A stretch of 16,340 nucleotides of DNA from RGIG5472 sp051867615 (GCA_051867615.1 JBJDYU010000022.1:1-16340); one strand, 5' to 3'. Shown: positions 8,238 through 15,322, numbered from the stretch's first letter. Translations and numbers: made by a program. The notes: generated from the sequence alone by a model not told the origin.

Positions 8238-8831
8238 ATGAAGCACGAGGTCACTTCTCTCAACACAAAGAAAACGCTGGCGGAAGCGCTGAAAAAAGCC
8301 ATGGGCACGAAGCCCTTTTCCAAAATCACCGTCAGCGAGATCATCAAAGACTGCGGCGTGAACCGCAAAACCTTCTATTACCACTTCGAGGACATCTACG
8401 CGCTGCTGAAATGGATGCTGGATCAGGAGGCGATGGAGGTCCTAAAGAGCTTTGACCTGCTGGTGAACCCGGAGGAGGCCCTCGCCTTTGTCATCGACTA
8501 TGTGGACGCCAACAAGCACATCATCAACTGCGCCTACGATTCCATGGGGCGGGAGGAGATGAAGCGCTTTTTCCTGACGGACTTCTACGGCGTGGTGCGC
8601 TCCATCATCGACAGCGTGGCGGACGAGATCGGTGTGACGGTGGACGACGATTTCAAGGATTTTCTGACGACCTTCTACACGGAGGCGCTGTCGGGAATGA
8701 TGATCAATTATTTCCGGGGCAGCGAGCGGCGCGGCCGGCAGGAGCTGATCGATTACATCCTGCTGATCCTGAAAAATTCCATCCCCAACGTCCTCAGGGG
8801 AAAGAACCGGAGCCAGGGAGCAACGCCCTGA
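8238..8831 (+). CDS. TetR/AcrR-family transcriptional regulator
   Basis: The 197-residue DNA-binding regulator has the typical N-terminal helix-turn-helix: ALKKAMGTKPFSKITVSEII (17-36) followed by the recognition helix region CGVNRKTFYYHFEDIYALLK (39-58), with the hallmark TFYYHF. The remaining residues form a helical ligand-binding and dimerisation domain, like those of regulators grouped with DhaS-type proteins; the inducer is unknown. The start at 8238 has GGGAGG six bases upstream; the frame is open further upstream but has no such site and would run through the promoter. It is divergent from the MMPL operon across a region full of repeated motifs, so it most likely represses that operon and itself. 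There is no obvious plus-strand T-tract terminator after it. Confidence 0.88.
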   Translation: MKHEVTSLNTKKTLAEALKKAMGTKPFSKITVSEIIKDCGVNRKTFYYHFEDIYALLKWMLDQEAMEVLKSFDLLVNPEEALAFVIDYVDANKHIINCAYDSMGREEMKRFFLTDFYGVVRSIIDSVADEIGVTVDDDFKDFLTTFYTEALSGMMINYFRGSERRGRQELIDYILLILKNSIPNVLRGKNRSQGATP

Positions 8832-8851
8832 ACCGGCGCTCTCTCGCCTGC

Positions 8852-8904
8852 GCGGTAAAACAAAACGGCTGACGCCGCGGGCTATCTGCCCGCGGCGTCA
8901 GCCG
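8852..8904 (-). terminator. Strong rho-independent terminator of the TauE-fusion gene
   Basis: A perfect 17-bp G+C-rich stem (8866-8882 with 8888-8904) closes a 5-nt loop. On the minus strand it is followed by TTTTGTTTTA (rc of 8856-8865), so it terminates transcription of the gene ending at 8952. On the plus strand the hairpin is followed by CTTCCG, without a T-tract, so it would not be a classical terminator for tetR. Confidence 0.8.
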
Positions 8905-8906
8905 CT

Positions 8907-8926
8907 TCCGGGGCCGTGGCCCCGGA
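8907..8926. other. Second small G+C-rich hairpin between convergent genes
   Basis: TCCGGGGCC (8907-8915) and GGCCCCGGA (8918-8926) form an inverted repeat with a 2-nt centre, two bases from the strong terminator stem. On the plus strand it is followed by GCTCTCTT, only weakly T-rich. It may help stop tetR transcription. Confidence 0.35.
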
Positions 8927-8951
8927 GCTCTCTTGGAAATCTGTCAGGCGC

Positions 8952-10463
8952 TCAAAGTGCGCAGAAGACCGCCAGCATGGCGGCCACTGCCACAGGGACG
9001 GTGACGGTGTCGTTGCCGTTGTGGGAATACAGCTCCGCCGCGGCGGAAACGGGAGCCGCCAAGAGGGAAAACAGGACGCATTTCCACCAGGCAAGGGGGC
9101 TGGCCGCCAGCAGCACCGCCGCGCCTGTCACGAACGAGGTAACGGCCATGGCGGCGGACCCCTCCCAGGTCTTGTGGGAGTCGGCGTGAGGGAGCCTGAT
9201 GTGGCGCTTTCCGAAGCGCTTGCCCCATAAAGCGGCGGCGGTGTCCGCCACGCCCCAGACGATGATGGCAGTGACGGCGATATAGGGCCTGTGCAGCAGG
9301 CCGCAGCAAAACGCCGCCAGCGCGGTGTGGGTGCCGAACAGGAGAAACAGGCTCTTTTTCACCTCGCCGGGCCGCCGCTCGATAAAGAGGTCGGTATAGC
9401 CCTCCCACTTCTCCAGCGCGCACAAAACGGGATAGACCGCGAGGCAAAACACCACGGCGCAGAGCACGGCGGCGACCCAGGTCTCGGCCACATACAGCAT
9501 GAAGACCACCGAGGCCAGCGCGGGAAACTGCAGGAGCTTCCGGCACACCTCTCTCGGCAGCCTGCAGCACAGACGGAGCAGCAGGATCACAACGATGACT
9601 CCGGCTATGAACAGCAGATACCAGCCCATGCAGCGCAGCATCTGCATCAGCAGCGTGCAGGACGCGAGCTGCGCTCTGTAGTTAAGCCCCAGCATCACAA
9701 CGCCGAGGACGGTCAGCACCGCGCCCGTCACCAGCCCCACCGTCCGGTTATTGACCCTGTTTGCAAACCGCGCGGAAACGATGGACGCTGCGGTTTCCGT
9801 GACCACGCAGAGCAGCAGGATAGGCCAGTCCTGCCAAAGGATGGTGGGGTCGATGAGGGAGTGGCTGATGAAGGCGATGAGGGCGGTGAAGGTCATAATA
9901 AAGGTACTGGTCCCTACCGCGGGCTTCCGGTCCATGCCGAGAAAAGCGGTAAAGACCACCAGCATCATCATGCCGCCGCCGGAGCCTACAAAGCCCGTGC
10001 CAAAACCGATGGTCAGACCAAAAAACAGCGATACGGCAACGCCCTTCCCATCCAGCTTCGCGCCCTTGGCCACCGTTTCCTGCCGCTGCGTGTCGGGCTT
10101 CAGGAGAAAACGGATGCCGATGCCCACGCACAGGAACAGGGAGAATCCGCCCAGCACCACATTGCCCACGGCAAAGGCGGCAAAGCTCCCGGCGATGCAC
10201 ATACCCACGATGCAGACCAGCATGAGCCAGCCGCGCTTGAGGTCGATATTCCTGTGCCGGATATAGATGCCCGTTGTAAACGCGGAGCCGAGGATATCCG
10301 ACGCCAGGGCGATGGCCGTCGCATGGTAGGCTCCCGTCTCTCCGGCAAAGCTGGGGCACAGGACGATCATCACCGGCACCATGACGGTGGCGGCGGACAG
10401 GCCCGCCAGCCCGGTACCGATGCCCGCGCCCAGCGCGGCAATAAAGCACCAGATGTATTCCAT
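8952..10463 (-). CDS. Fusion: TauE/SafE-type transporter plus CTP-transferase/dolichol-kinase-like domain
   Basis: The 503-residue polytopic membrane protein starts at 10463, with AAGGAGG five bases upstream; the frame is open for 81 more codons, but those overlap the promoter and divergent regulator. Residues 1-260 resemble TauE/SafE (TSUP) exporters of sulfite, sulfonates or small organic anions, with the two half-repeats GIGTGLAGLSAATVMVPVM (14-32) and GFGTGFVGSGGGMMMLVVF (153-171). Residues about 280-503 resemble the phosphatidate cytidylyltransferase/dolichol- and phytol-kinase group (CTP_transf_1-like): RKLLQFPA (308-315), FIERRPGEVKK (360-370), ADTAAALWGKRFGK (406-419), KTWEG (430-434) and GNDTVTVPV (483-491) match its conserved positions. 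The usual members are separate proteins, so the fusion is notable. A function in moving or phosphorylating a lipid-linked substrate is conceivable but unproven. It is divergent from, and probably repressed by, the tetR-type gene at 10576. Confidence 0.8.
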   Translation of the reverse strand: MEYIWCFIAALGAGIGTGLAGLSAATVMVPVMIVLCPSFAGETGAYHATAIALASDILGSAFTTGIYIRHRNIDLKRGWLMLVCIVGMCIAGSFAAFAVGNVVLGGFSLFLCVGIGIRFLLKPDTQRQETVAKGAKLDGKGVAVSLFFGLTIGFGTGFVGSGGGMMMLVVFTAFLGMDRKPAVGTSTFIMTFTALIAFISHSLIDPTILWQDWPILLLCVVTETAASIVSARFANRVNNRTVGLVTGAVLTVLGVVMLGLNYRAQLASCTLLMQMLRCMGWYLLFIAGVIVVILLLRLCCRLPREVCRKLLQFPALASVVFMLYVAETWVAAVLCAVVFCLAVYPVLCALEKWEGYTDLFIERRPGEVKKSLFLLFGTHTALAAFCCGLLHRPYIAVTAIIVWGVADTAAALWGKRFGKRHIRLPHADSHKTWEGSAAMAVTSFVTGAAVLLAASPLAWWKCVLFSLLAAPVSAAAELYSHNGNDTVTVPVAVAAMLAVFCAL

Positions 10464-10473
10464 AACCGCCTCC

Positions 10474-10501
10474 TTGACAGCCGTTTTTTTAATGCTACAA
10501 T
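10474..10501 (+). promoter_or_regulatory. Promoter of the second tetR-type gene
   Basis: A perfect TTGACA (10474-10479) and TACAAT (10496-10501) are 16 bases apart, with an extended -10 (TGC, 10493-10495). Transcription would start near 10508, at the edge of the palindrome 10507-10520, about 68 bases before the start codon. It overlaps the oppositely directed promoter and the ribosome binding site of the minus-strand gene. Confidence 0.65.
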
Positions 10502-10528
10502 CATACTCAACACGTGTTGACTTTGCAA
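10500..10528 (-). promoter_or_regulatory. Promoter of the TauE-fusion gene with operator in its spacer
   Basis: On the minus strand TTGCAA (10528-10523) and TATGAT (10505-10500) are separated by an ideal 17 bases, and that spacer is almost wholly occupied by a perfect palindrome. Start of transcription is expected near 10493, giving a leader of about 30 nt. Confidence 0.6.
10507..10520. promoter_or_regulatory. Operator palindrome for the adjacent TetR-type regulator
   Basis: TCAACACGTGTTGA is a perfect 14-bp palindrome located between the -35 and -10 of the minus-strand promoter and just after the -10 of the plus-strand promoter. One bound dimer could block both. The right half continues as GTGTTGACTT, which recurs 33 bases downstream. 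Confidence 0.65.
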
Positions 10529-10543
10529 CCGACAAATGGGCAC

Positions 10544-10557
10544 GAAGTGTTGACTTC
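10544..10557. promoter_or_regulatory. Second candidate operator (repeat of GTGTTGACTT)
   Basis: GTGTTGACTT at 10547-10556 repeats 10514-10523 exactly, 33 bases apart, about three helical turns. It also sits in the inverted repeat GAAGT-gttg-ACTTC (10544-10557). This places a likely second binding site in the leader of the regulator gene. Confidence 0.45.
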
Positions 10558-10575
10558 ACCGGGGAGGACACGGCT

Positions 10576-11157
10576 ATGGGAATGAAACCGACGCAGCGGA
10601 CGGCCTTAACGAAGCAGCGGATCCACAGCGCCTTTCTGGCGCTTCTGAAGCAGAAAAGCATCCGCCAGATCTCCATCCGGGAGCTGTGCGAGAAAGCGGG
10701 CGTCAACCGGACGACCTTTTACAACCACTACGGCAGCCAGTACGACGTGCTGGCGGAGATCGCAGACGGTTATCTGGGCGAGATCGCGCGGACCATCGAA
10801 AACGCGGACGTGCGGGACAAGGAGAGCGTACACAGCCGGGTGGCGCTTGTCCTGCGCTTCATGCGGGAGAACGCAGAGCTTTCCTCCATGCTGGTGAACA
10901 ACAACATCGACGAGAGCTTCGCCCAGCGTCTTTTTTCGCTGCCAAAGATCGGGGATATGCTGCAAACGGCGCTGGCGGACATCCGGGACGAAAAAGTGAA
11001 GGCCGCCACCATCGCTTTTGCGATCCATGGCAGCTACCGGGTTCTGCAGGACTGGATCAACGATCCCGAGCCGGCCAGCCCTGATGAGGAGGCGGAGCTG
11101 ATCCTCGGTCTCGCCGGAGGGACCTGCGGCTGGAGCGGAGCCAGGTGGGAGCCGTGA
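10576..11157 (+). CDS. TetR/AcrR-family transcriptional regulator
   Basis: The 193-residue regulator has an N-terminal helix-turn-helix: TKQRIHSAFLALLKQKSI (12-29), ISIRELCEKAGVNRTTFYNH (32-51), with the recognition helix VNRTTFYNHY. The rest is helical and should bind an unknown ligand and dimerise. The start at 10576 has GGAGG eight bases upstream; an alternative ATG two codons later is farther from it, and the upstream open frame runs through the promoter and into the opposite gene. It is divergent from the TauE-fusion gene, with palindromic sites overlapping both promoters, so it is most likely that gene's repressor and an autorepressor. It is a different protein from the regulator at 8238, with a different operator sequence. 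No clear hairpin terminator separates it from pstS. Confidence 0.87.
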   Translation: MGMKPTQRTALTKQRIHSAFLALLKQKSIRQISIRELCEKAGVNRTTFYNHYGSQYDVLAEIADGYLGEIARTIENADVRDKESVHSRVALVLRFMRENAELSSMLVNNNIDESFAQRLFSLPKIGDMLQTALADIRDEKVKAATIAFAIHGSYRVLQDWINDPEPASPDEEAELILGLAGGTCGWSGARWEP

Positions 11158-11209
11158 GGACGGCGTTTTCTGTTATTCCGTTTTCCGATATGACCGCCGT
11201 GTTTTTGAA

Positions 11210-11238
11210 TTGACAGCCCCTGCCTGCGCAGGTATAGT
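11210..11238 (+). promoter_or_regulatory. Promoter of the pst operon
   Basis: A perfect TTGACA (11210-11215) and TATAGT (11233-11238) are separated by 17 bases, a strong sigma-A-type promoter. CCTGCGCAGG, a 10-bp palindrome (11223-11232), fills the end of the spacer directly against the -10 and might be a regulator site. I saw no direct-repeat Pho box upstream. Confidence 0.7.
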
Positions 11239-11243
11239 GTGCC

Positions 11244-11262
11244 TGGGGCAGATTTTGTCCCA
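11244..11262 (+). other. 5' leader stem-loop of the pst transcript
   Basis: TGGGGCA (11244-11250) can pair with TGTCCCA (11256-11262), one G-U pair included, around a 5-nt loop. The predicted transcription start is near 11245, so the hairpin would lie at the extreme 5' end of the mRNA, where such stems can slow decay. The leader is about 58 nt and no riboswitch-like fold was evident. Confidence 0.35.
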
Positions 11263-11302
11263 TTCTGTCACTTATGCGCGATTTTATGTTTTGGAGGTCA
11301 TT

Positions 11303-12253
11303 ATGAAGAAATTCCTTGCCACTCTGCTTTCTCTGGCCATGTGCCTGTCCCTGCTGGTCTCCTGCGGCAGCAGCGCTTCCACTCCCGCCGATGACGGCGG
11401 CGAGGAGGGCGAGGTCGTCGAGGAGGTATTCCAGTCTTCCGTCATGTTCTGCGGCTCCACCTCCCTGTATCCCATCATTTCCTCTCTGGCTTCCTCCTTC
11501 ACCGAGGAGTATGTCACCTGGAACAATGTGGACCCCTCTTTCCCTGAGAGCAACATCTCCATCTACGTGGCCCCCGGCGGCTCCGGCGTGGGCGCGGCCG
11601 CCGCGATCGACGGCACCGCCGACTTCGGCATGATCGCCCGCACCATCAAGGACAGCGAGAAGGAAGCCCTGGGCGAGGGCTATCAGGAGTTCATCGTGGC
11701 CCGCGACGCGCTGACCGTTTCCGTCAACGCCTCCAACCCCATCTGCGGCGTCATGGATGACATGAGCACCGACCTGATCCGTCAGATCTTCGCCGGCGAG
11801 CTGACCACCTGGGATCAGGTGGACGCTTCCCTCCCCGCCGAGCCCATCAACGTCTACATCCGTGACCTCTCCGGCGGCGCCTACGAGGTGTTCCAGAAGG
11901 CCATCATGGGCGACAGCGAGATCACCGCTTCCGCCACTCAGTCCGCTTCCATGACCGAGCTTGCCACCAACATCGTCAACGATCCCTGGGGCATCGGCTA
12001 CGCCGGCTTCGGCGCCTATAACAAGGCCAACGCCGACGCCGGGACGCAGGTCCTCTTCGCCATGAAGGTGGACGGCGTGGAAGCCACCGAGGAGAACATC
12101 ATCAGCGATACCTACACCGTGCAGCGCCCCGTGATGTTCGTCACCGGCGACGCCATCTCCCCTGCTGAGCAGGCCTTCATCGACTACGTCTTCTCCTCCG
12201 TGGGCTATGCCGTGGTGGAAGCCAACGGCTACATCCCCGCCTTTACCGCCTGA
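11303..12253 (+). CDS. pstS: Phosphate ABC transporter substrate-binding lipoprotein PstS
   Basis: The 316-residue lipoprotein captures phosphate outside the membrane and delivers it to PstCA. The start at 11303 has TTGGAGG six bases upstream and begins a lipoprotein signal peptide with the lipobox LLVSC (Cys21). PstS-like signatures follow: CGSTSLYPIISSLASSF near the mature N-terminus (phosphate-binding Ser/Thr), PGGSGVGAAAAIDGTADFG with the GSG loop, IARTIKDSEKEALG, and IRDLSGGAYEVFQKAIMG. Length and order fit the family. It is first in the operon, followed by pstC after 128 nt containing a long palindrome that may make pstS mRNA more abundant than the membrane genes. Codon use is strongly biased to C-ending codons, as expected for a highly expressed binding protein. 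Phosphate starvation control is typical of the family, but no site was identified. Confidence 0.92.
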   Translation: MKKFLATLLSLAMCLSLLVSCGSSASTPADDGGEEGEVVEEVFQSSVMFCGSTSLYPIISSLASSFTEEYVTWNNVDPSFPESNISIYVAPGGSGVGAAAAIDGTADFGMIARTIKDSEKEALGEGYQEFIVARDALTVSVNASNPICGVMDDMSTDLIRQIFAGELTTWDQVDASLPAEPINVYIRDLSGGAYEVFQKAIMGDSEITASATQSASMTELATNIVNDPWGIGYAGFGAYNKANADAGTQVLFAMKVDGVEATEENIISDTYTVQRPVMFVTGDAISPAEQAFIDYVFSSVGYAVVEANGYIPAFTA

Positions 12254-12277
12254 TCGGACAAATACCGCTTTTGATAA

Positions 12278-12313
12278 GGCAATGCTGCCGCCGGTACCGG
12301 CGGCAGCATTGCC
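12278..12313 (+). other. 36-nt perfect palindrome between pstS and pstC
   Basis: The 36 bases are self-complementary without mismatch (GGCAATGCTGCCGCCGGT and its reverse complement), giving a stem of about 15-16 bp around GGTACC. It is followed by ATCTTGTC, which is not a real T-tract. It more likely acts as a partial terminator or a 3'-end stabiliser that keeps the upstream pstS mRNA intact than as a full stop, because pstC has no good promoter of its own that I could see. Confidence 0.6.
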
Positions 12314-12381
12314 ATCTTGTCAGAATGCGTCGTTTGCCGTATCATGGTTCCTGTGATCCTCTTTTGGAAAGGAGTGGCTGC

Positions 12382-13260
12382 ATGGGCAGGAAACGGAACA
12401 TCCTATTCACCGTGCTGGTGGAGGCCCTGACGGCGCTTTCCGTGCTGGCGCTGGCTTTCGTCATTTATTTCATCGTGCGCGAGGCGCTCCCCACCTTTGG
12501 GGAGGTGAGCCTGACCGACTTCCTTTTCGGCAGCCGCTGGATGCCGGTGGACTACACCAGCGAGACCTCCTTCGGCATCTTCAACTTCATCATGGCGACG
12601 CTCTACGTCTCCTTTGCCGCCATGGTGCTGGCGGTGGCGGTGAGCCTCGGCGCGGCGCTGTTTCTCTCCTGCGTGGCCTCTCCCCGGGCGAGGAGCCTGC
12701 TGTACCCCTTTGTGGACCTGCTGGCGGGCATCCCCTCGGTGGTCTACGGCTTCGTGGGACTGACGGTGCTGGTGAAGCTGCTGCTGAAGGCGGGCGTCCG
12801 CACCGGCTCCTGCGTTCTCGCCGCCGCCATCGTTCTCGCGGTGATGCTGCTGCCCTACCTGGTCTCCTCCTGCAGCGAGACCATGCTGCGGGTGAAGGAG
12901 CGCTACTGCGGCGCGGCGGACGCGCTGGGCGTGGACCGCTGGCACTTCGCCGCCACAGTCATCCTCCCCGCCTCCTGGCGGAACATCCTGCTGGCCATGA
13001 TCCTGGCCATCGGCCGGGCCATGGGCGAGACCATGGCGGTGATGATGGTCATGGGCAACGCCAACCTCTTTCCCCGCCTGCTCGGCAAGAGCGAGAGCAT
13101 CGCCTCCGTCATTGCCCTGGAAATGGGCACGGCGGTGGTGGGCAGCACCCACTACCACGCGCTCTATGCCGCGGGACTGGTGCTGATGGTGCTGCTGCTG
13201 ATCATCCACGGCGTTATCGGGCTGCTGCGCAGGCGGCTGATGAAGGAGGGAGGGATCTGA
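12382..13260 (+). CDS. pstC: Phosphate ABC transporter permease PstC
   Basis: The 292-residue inner-membrane permease forms the phosphate channel with PstA. The start at 12382 has AAAGGAG seven bases upstream; the frame is open farther upstream, but that stretch comes from the palindrome region and is not PstC-like. Visible features are a first membrane helix (about 9-32), the DFLFGSRWMP segment (46-55) typical of PstC N-terminal loops, LAGIPSVVYGFVGL (114-127), and the EAA loop that docks on the ATPase, AADALGVDRWHFAATVILPA (178-197), followed by IGRAMGETMAVMMVMG (210-225). Helix pattern and length fit the family. It overlaps pstA by one base (TGATG), so translation is coupled. Confidence 0.93.
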   Translation: MGRKRNILFTVLVEALTALSVLALAFVIYFIVREALPTFGEVSLTDFLFGSRWMPVDYTSETSFGIFNFIMATLYVSFAAMVLAVAVSLGAALFLSCVASPRARSLLYPFVDLLAGIPSVVYGFVGLTVLVKLLLKAGVRTGSCVLAAAIVLAVMLLPYLVSSCSETMLRVKERYCGAADALGVDRWHFAATVILPASWRNILLAMILAIGRAMGETMAVMMVMGNANLFPRLLGKSESIASVIALEMGTAVVGSTHYHALYAAGLVLMVLLLIIHGVIGLLRRRLMKEGGI

Positions 13261-14090
13261 TGGGCTGGCGCGCTAAACTCACCAAATGCTGGGCCTACGG
13301 CGGGATGCTGCTGGTCCTGGGCGTGATTTTGTTTTTGTTCCTCTATGTTTTCTGCGAAGGGGCCTCCACCATCAGCTGGGAGTTTCTGACTCAGCCCCCC
13401 AGAGGGGCCGTGCTGGGGGCGGAGGGCGGCATCTGGCCCGCCATCACGGGCAGCTTCGCCTTTACCCTCACCGCCGTGGTGCTGGGCGGCGTGCCCGCCA
13501 TCGCCACGGCCCTGTTTACCGTGTTTTTCTGCCGCAGCCGGCGGCTGGAGCGGCTCATCCGCACGGTGGTGCAGTGCATCTCCGGCATCCCCTCCATTGT
13601 GTTGGGCCTGTTTTCCTACAGCTTTCTGGTGCGTGGGCTGGGCCTCGGACGCTGTGTCCTCTCCGCGGGCATCGCCCTCGCCATTATGATCCTGCCCTTT
13701 ATCGAGGTGCGGGCGGAAAAAGCCTTCCGGGAGCTGCCCCGGCAGACGCTGCAGGCGTCCTACGCCCTCGGCTGCTCCAAATGCCACACCATCTGGCGCA
13801 TCGTCCTGCCCGCCTGCCGGGCGGAGCTGGTCAGCGGCGTGATTTTAGGCGGCTGCTACGCCATGGGCGCCACCGCCCCCATGATCTTCACCGGCGCGGT
13901 GGCCTACGCCTCCTCCCCCACCAGTCTGCTGCAGCCCGCCATGGCGCTGCCGCTGCACCTGTACCTGCTGGTGGCACAGGGCGCCACCTCCCTTGACACC
14001 GCCTACGGCACGGCTTTCGTTATGATGGCCATCATCCTCGTCAGCAACCTGCTGGCAACGCTTTACGCAGGAAGGAGCCGAAACCGATGA
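13260..14090 (+). CDS. pstA: Phosphate ABC transporter permease PstA
   Basis: The 276-residue permease partners PstC. It begins at the ATG overlapping the pstC stop by one base. After the first helix (about 14-32) comes FLTQPPRGAVLGAEGGIWPA (42-61), a typical PstA loop, then GIPSIVLGLFSYSFLV (109-124), and the EAA loop ASYALGCSKCHTIWRIVLPA (166-185) with GGCYAMGATAPMIFTGAV just after. Helix count and length fit the family. Its stop overlaps the pstB start by four bases (ATGA). Nothing suggests truncation. Confidence 0.93.
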   Translation: MGWRAKLTKCWAYGGMLLVLGVILFLFLYVFCEGASTISWEFLTQPPRGAVLGAEGGIWPAITGSFAFTLTAVVLGGVPAIATALFTVFFCRSRRLERLIRTVVQCISGIPSIVLGLFSYSFLVRGLGLGRCVLSAGIALAIMILPFIEVRAEKAFRELPRQTLQASYALGCSKCHTIWRIVLPACRAELVSGVILGGCYAMGATAPMIFTGAVAYASSPTSLLQPAMALPLHLYLLVAQGATSLDTAYGTAFVMMAIILVSNLLATLYAGRSRNR

Positions 14091-14836
14091 ATCCTGTCAT
14101 GACGCTGCGCGGCGTCTCCGCCTCCTACGAGGGAAAGAGCGCGCTGCAGGACCTCTCTCTGGACATCCCCGAAAAGCAGATCACCGCCGTGGTGGGCCCC
14201 TCCGGCTGCGGCAAAAGTACGCTGCTTCGCTGCATGAACGGCCTGCTCCACGAGGAGCCGGGGGCCGCCGTTTCCGGCTCCGCCTGTCTGGACGGCGCGG
14301 ATATCTCCCTCCTGCCGAAGGACGCGCTGCGCCGCCGGGTGGGTCTGGTGTTCCAGACCCCCACCCCCTTTCCCTTTTCCATCTACAAAAACATGACTTA
14401 CGCCGCGCAGTACCACGGCCTGCGCGACAAAGCCGCGCTGGAGACGCTGGTGCGGGAAAAGCTCCAGCTCGCGGGCCTCTACGACGAGGTAAAGGACGAG
14501 CTGAACAAGAACGCCCTGAAGCTCTCCGGCGGGCAGCAGCAGCGGCTCTGCATCGCCCGGGCGCTGACGGTGGAGCCGGAGATTCTGCTGCTGGACGAGC
14601 CCTGCTCGGCGCTGGACGTGAAAAGCACCCAGACCATCGAGGAGACGCTGCTGAAGCTCAAGGAGCGCTACACCGTGGTCATCGTGACCCACAATCTGGC
14701 GCAGGCCCGCCGCATCGCGGACCGGACGGTATTCCTCATGGGCGGCCGTCTGGTGGAGGAGGGCCCCACGGAGCAGCTGTTCACCCAGCCCCAGCAGGAG
14801 GAGACCCGGCGTTTCCTCTCCGGGGCCATCGGCTGA
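14087..14836 (+). CDS. pstB: Phosphate ABC transporter ATP-binding protein PstB
   Basis: The 249-residue cytoplasmic ATPase powers PstCA. All nucleotide-binding parts are present: Walker A GPSGCGKST (37-45), Q-loop Q90 in LVFQTPTPFPFSIYKN (PstB-type PFPFSIY), signature LSGGQQQRLCIARAL (146-160), Walker B ILLLDEPCSALD (166-177) with E171, and H-loop H202 in VTHN. The PFPFSIY and EPCSALD segments separate PstB from other ABC ATPases. Length is usual. It overlaps pstA by 4 nt and precedes the HAD gene by 15 nt. Confidence 0.95.
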   Translation: MNPVMTLRGVSASYEGKSALQDLSLDIPEKQITAVVGPSGCGKSTLLRCMNGLLHEEPGAAVSGSACLDGADISLLPKDALRRRVGLVFQTPTPFPFSIYKNMTYAAQYHGLRDKAALETLVREKLQLAGLYDEVKDELNKNALKLSGGQQQRLCIARALTVEPEILLLDEPCSALDVKSTQTIEETLLKLKERYTVVIVTHNLAQARRIADRTVFLMGGRLVEEGPTEQLFTQPQQEETRRFLSGAIG

Positions 14837-14851
14837 GAAAGGAGACACGCC

Positions 14852-15322
14852 ATGATCGAGATCGAGATCCCCGGCCGGGAAGAAAAACTCCGCATTACCT
14901 CCGTGGTGCTGGACTACAACGGCACCATCGCCCGGGACGGGCTGCTGCTGGAGGGCGCGGCGGAGCGCATCCGCGCTCTCGCTGGCAGGGCGGCGGTCTA
15001 CGTCCTCACCGCCGACACCTACGGCACGGTGGAGCGCCAGTGCGAGGGGCTGGGCGTCACCGTCAGGACCTTTCCCCGGGCCGGCGCCGCCCGCTGCAAG
15101 GAGGAGATCGTCCGCAGCCTTGGCGGCGGCGTCTTCGCCGTGGGCAACGGGCTGAACGATATCCAGATGTTCGACGCGGCGGACCTGGCCGTGGCGGTGC
15201 TGGAGCGGGAGGGGCTTTGCGCCGCGCTGCTGCCCCACGCGGACGTGCTGGTGTCCTCGCCGGAGGACGCGCTGGACCTGCTGCTGCGGCCGGACCGCCT
15301 GCGGGCCACTTTGCGGAGCTGA
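14852..15322 (+). CDS. HAD-superfamily hydrolase, soluble P-type ATPase-like phosphatase
   Basis: The 156-residue protein has the core of a HAD phosphatase without a large cap. Motif I is VVLDYNGTIARDG (18-30), with nucleophile D21 and Asn at 23 instead of the second Asp. The pattern DxNGT belongs to a group of soluble proteins related to the phosphorylation domain of P-type ATPases, so the Asn is not a defect. Motif II is VLTADTYGT (51-59), K83 may be motif III, and GNGLNDIQMFDAADLAVAV (98-116) is motif IV. The start has AAAGGAG seven to eight bases upstream. It follows pstB by 15 nt and so is probably co-transcribed with the phosphate operon, in the place where phoU is often found. A role in phosphate metabolism is inferred from position; the substrate is unknown. 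Confidence 0.82.
   Translation: MIEIEIPGREEKLRITSVVLDYNGTIARDGLLLEGAAERIRALAGRAAVYVLTADTYGTVERQCEGLGVTVRTFPRAGAARCKEEIVRSLGGGVFAVGNGLNDIQMFDAADLAVAVLEREGLCAALLPHADVLVSSPEDALDLLLRPDRLRATLRS

Noticed and set aside
11158..11209. Pho box upstream of the pst promoter
   Set aside because: Only a loose CGTTTTC repeat 16 bases apart is seen, without the roughly 11-base spacing expected of Pho boxes.
14912..14926. Broken HAD active site (Asn in place of the second Asp)
   Set aside because: DxNGT is the normal motif of the soluble P-type ATPase-like group, so the gene is not considered a pseudogene.
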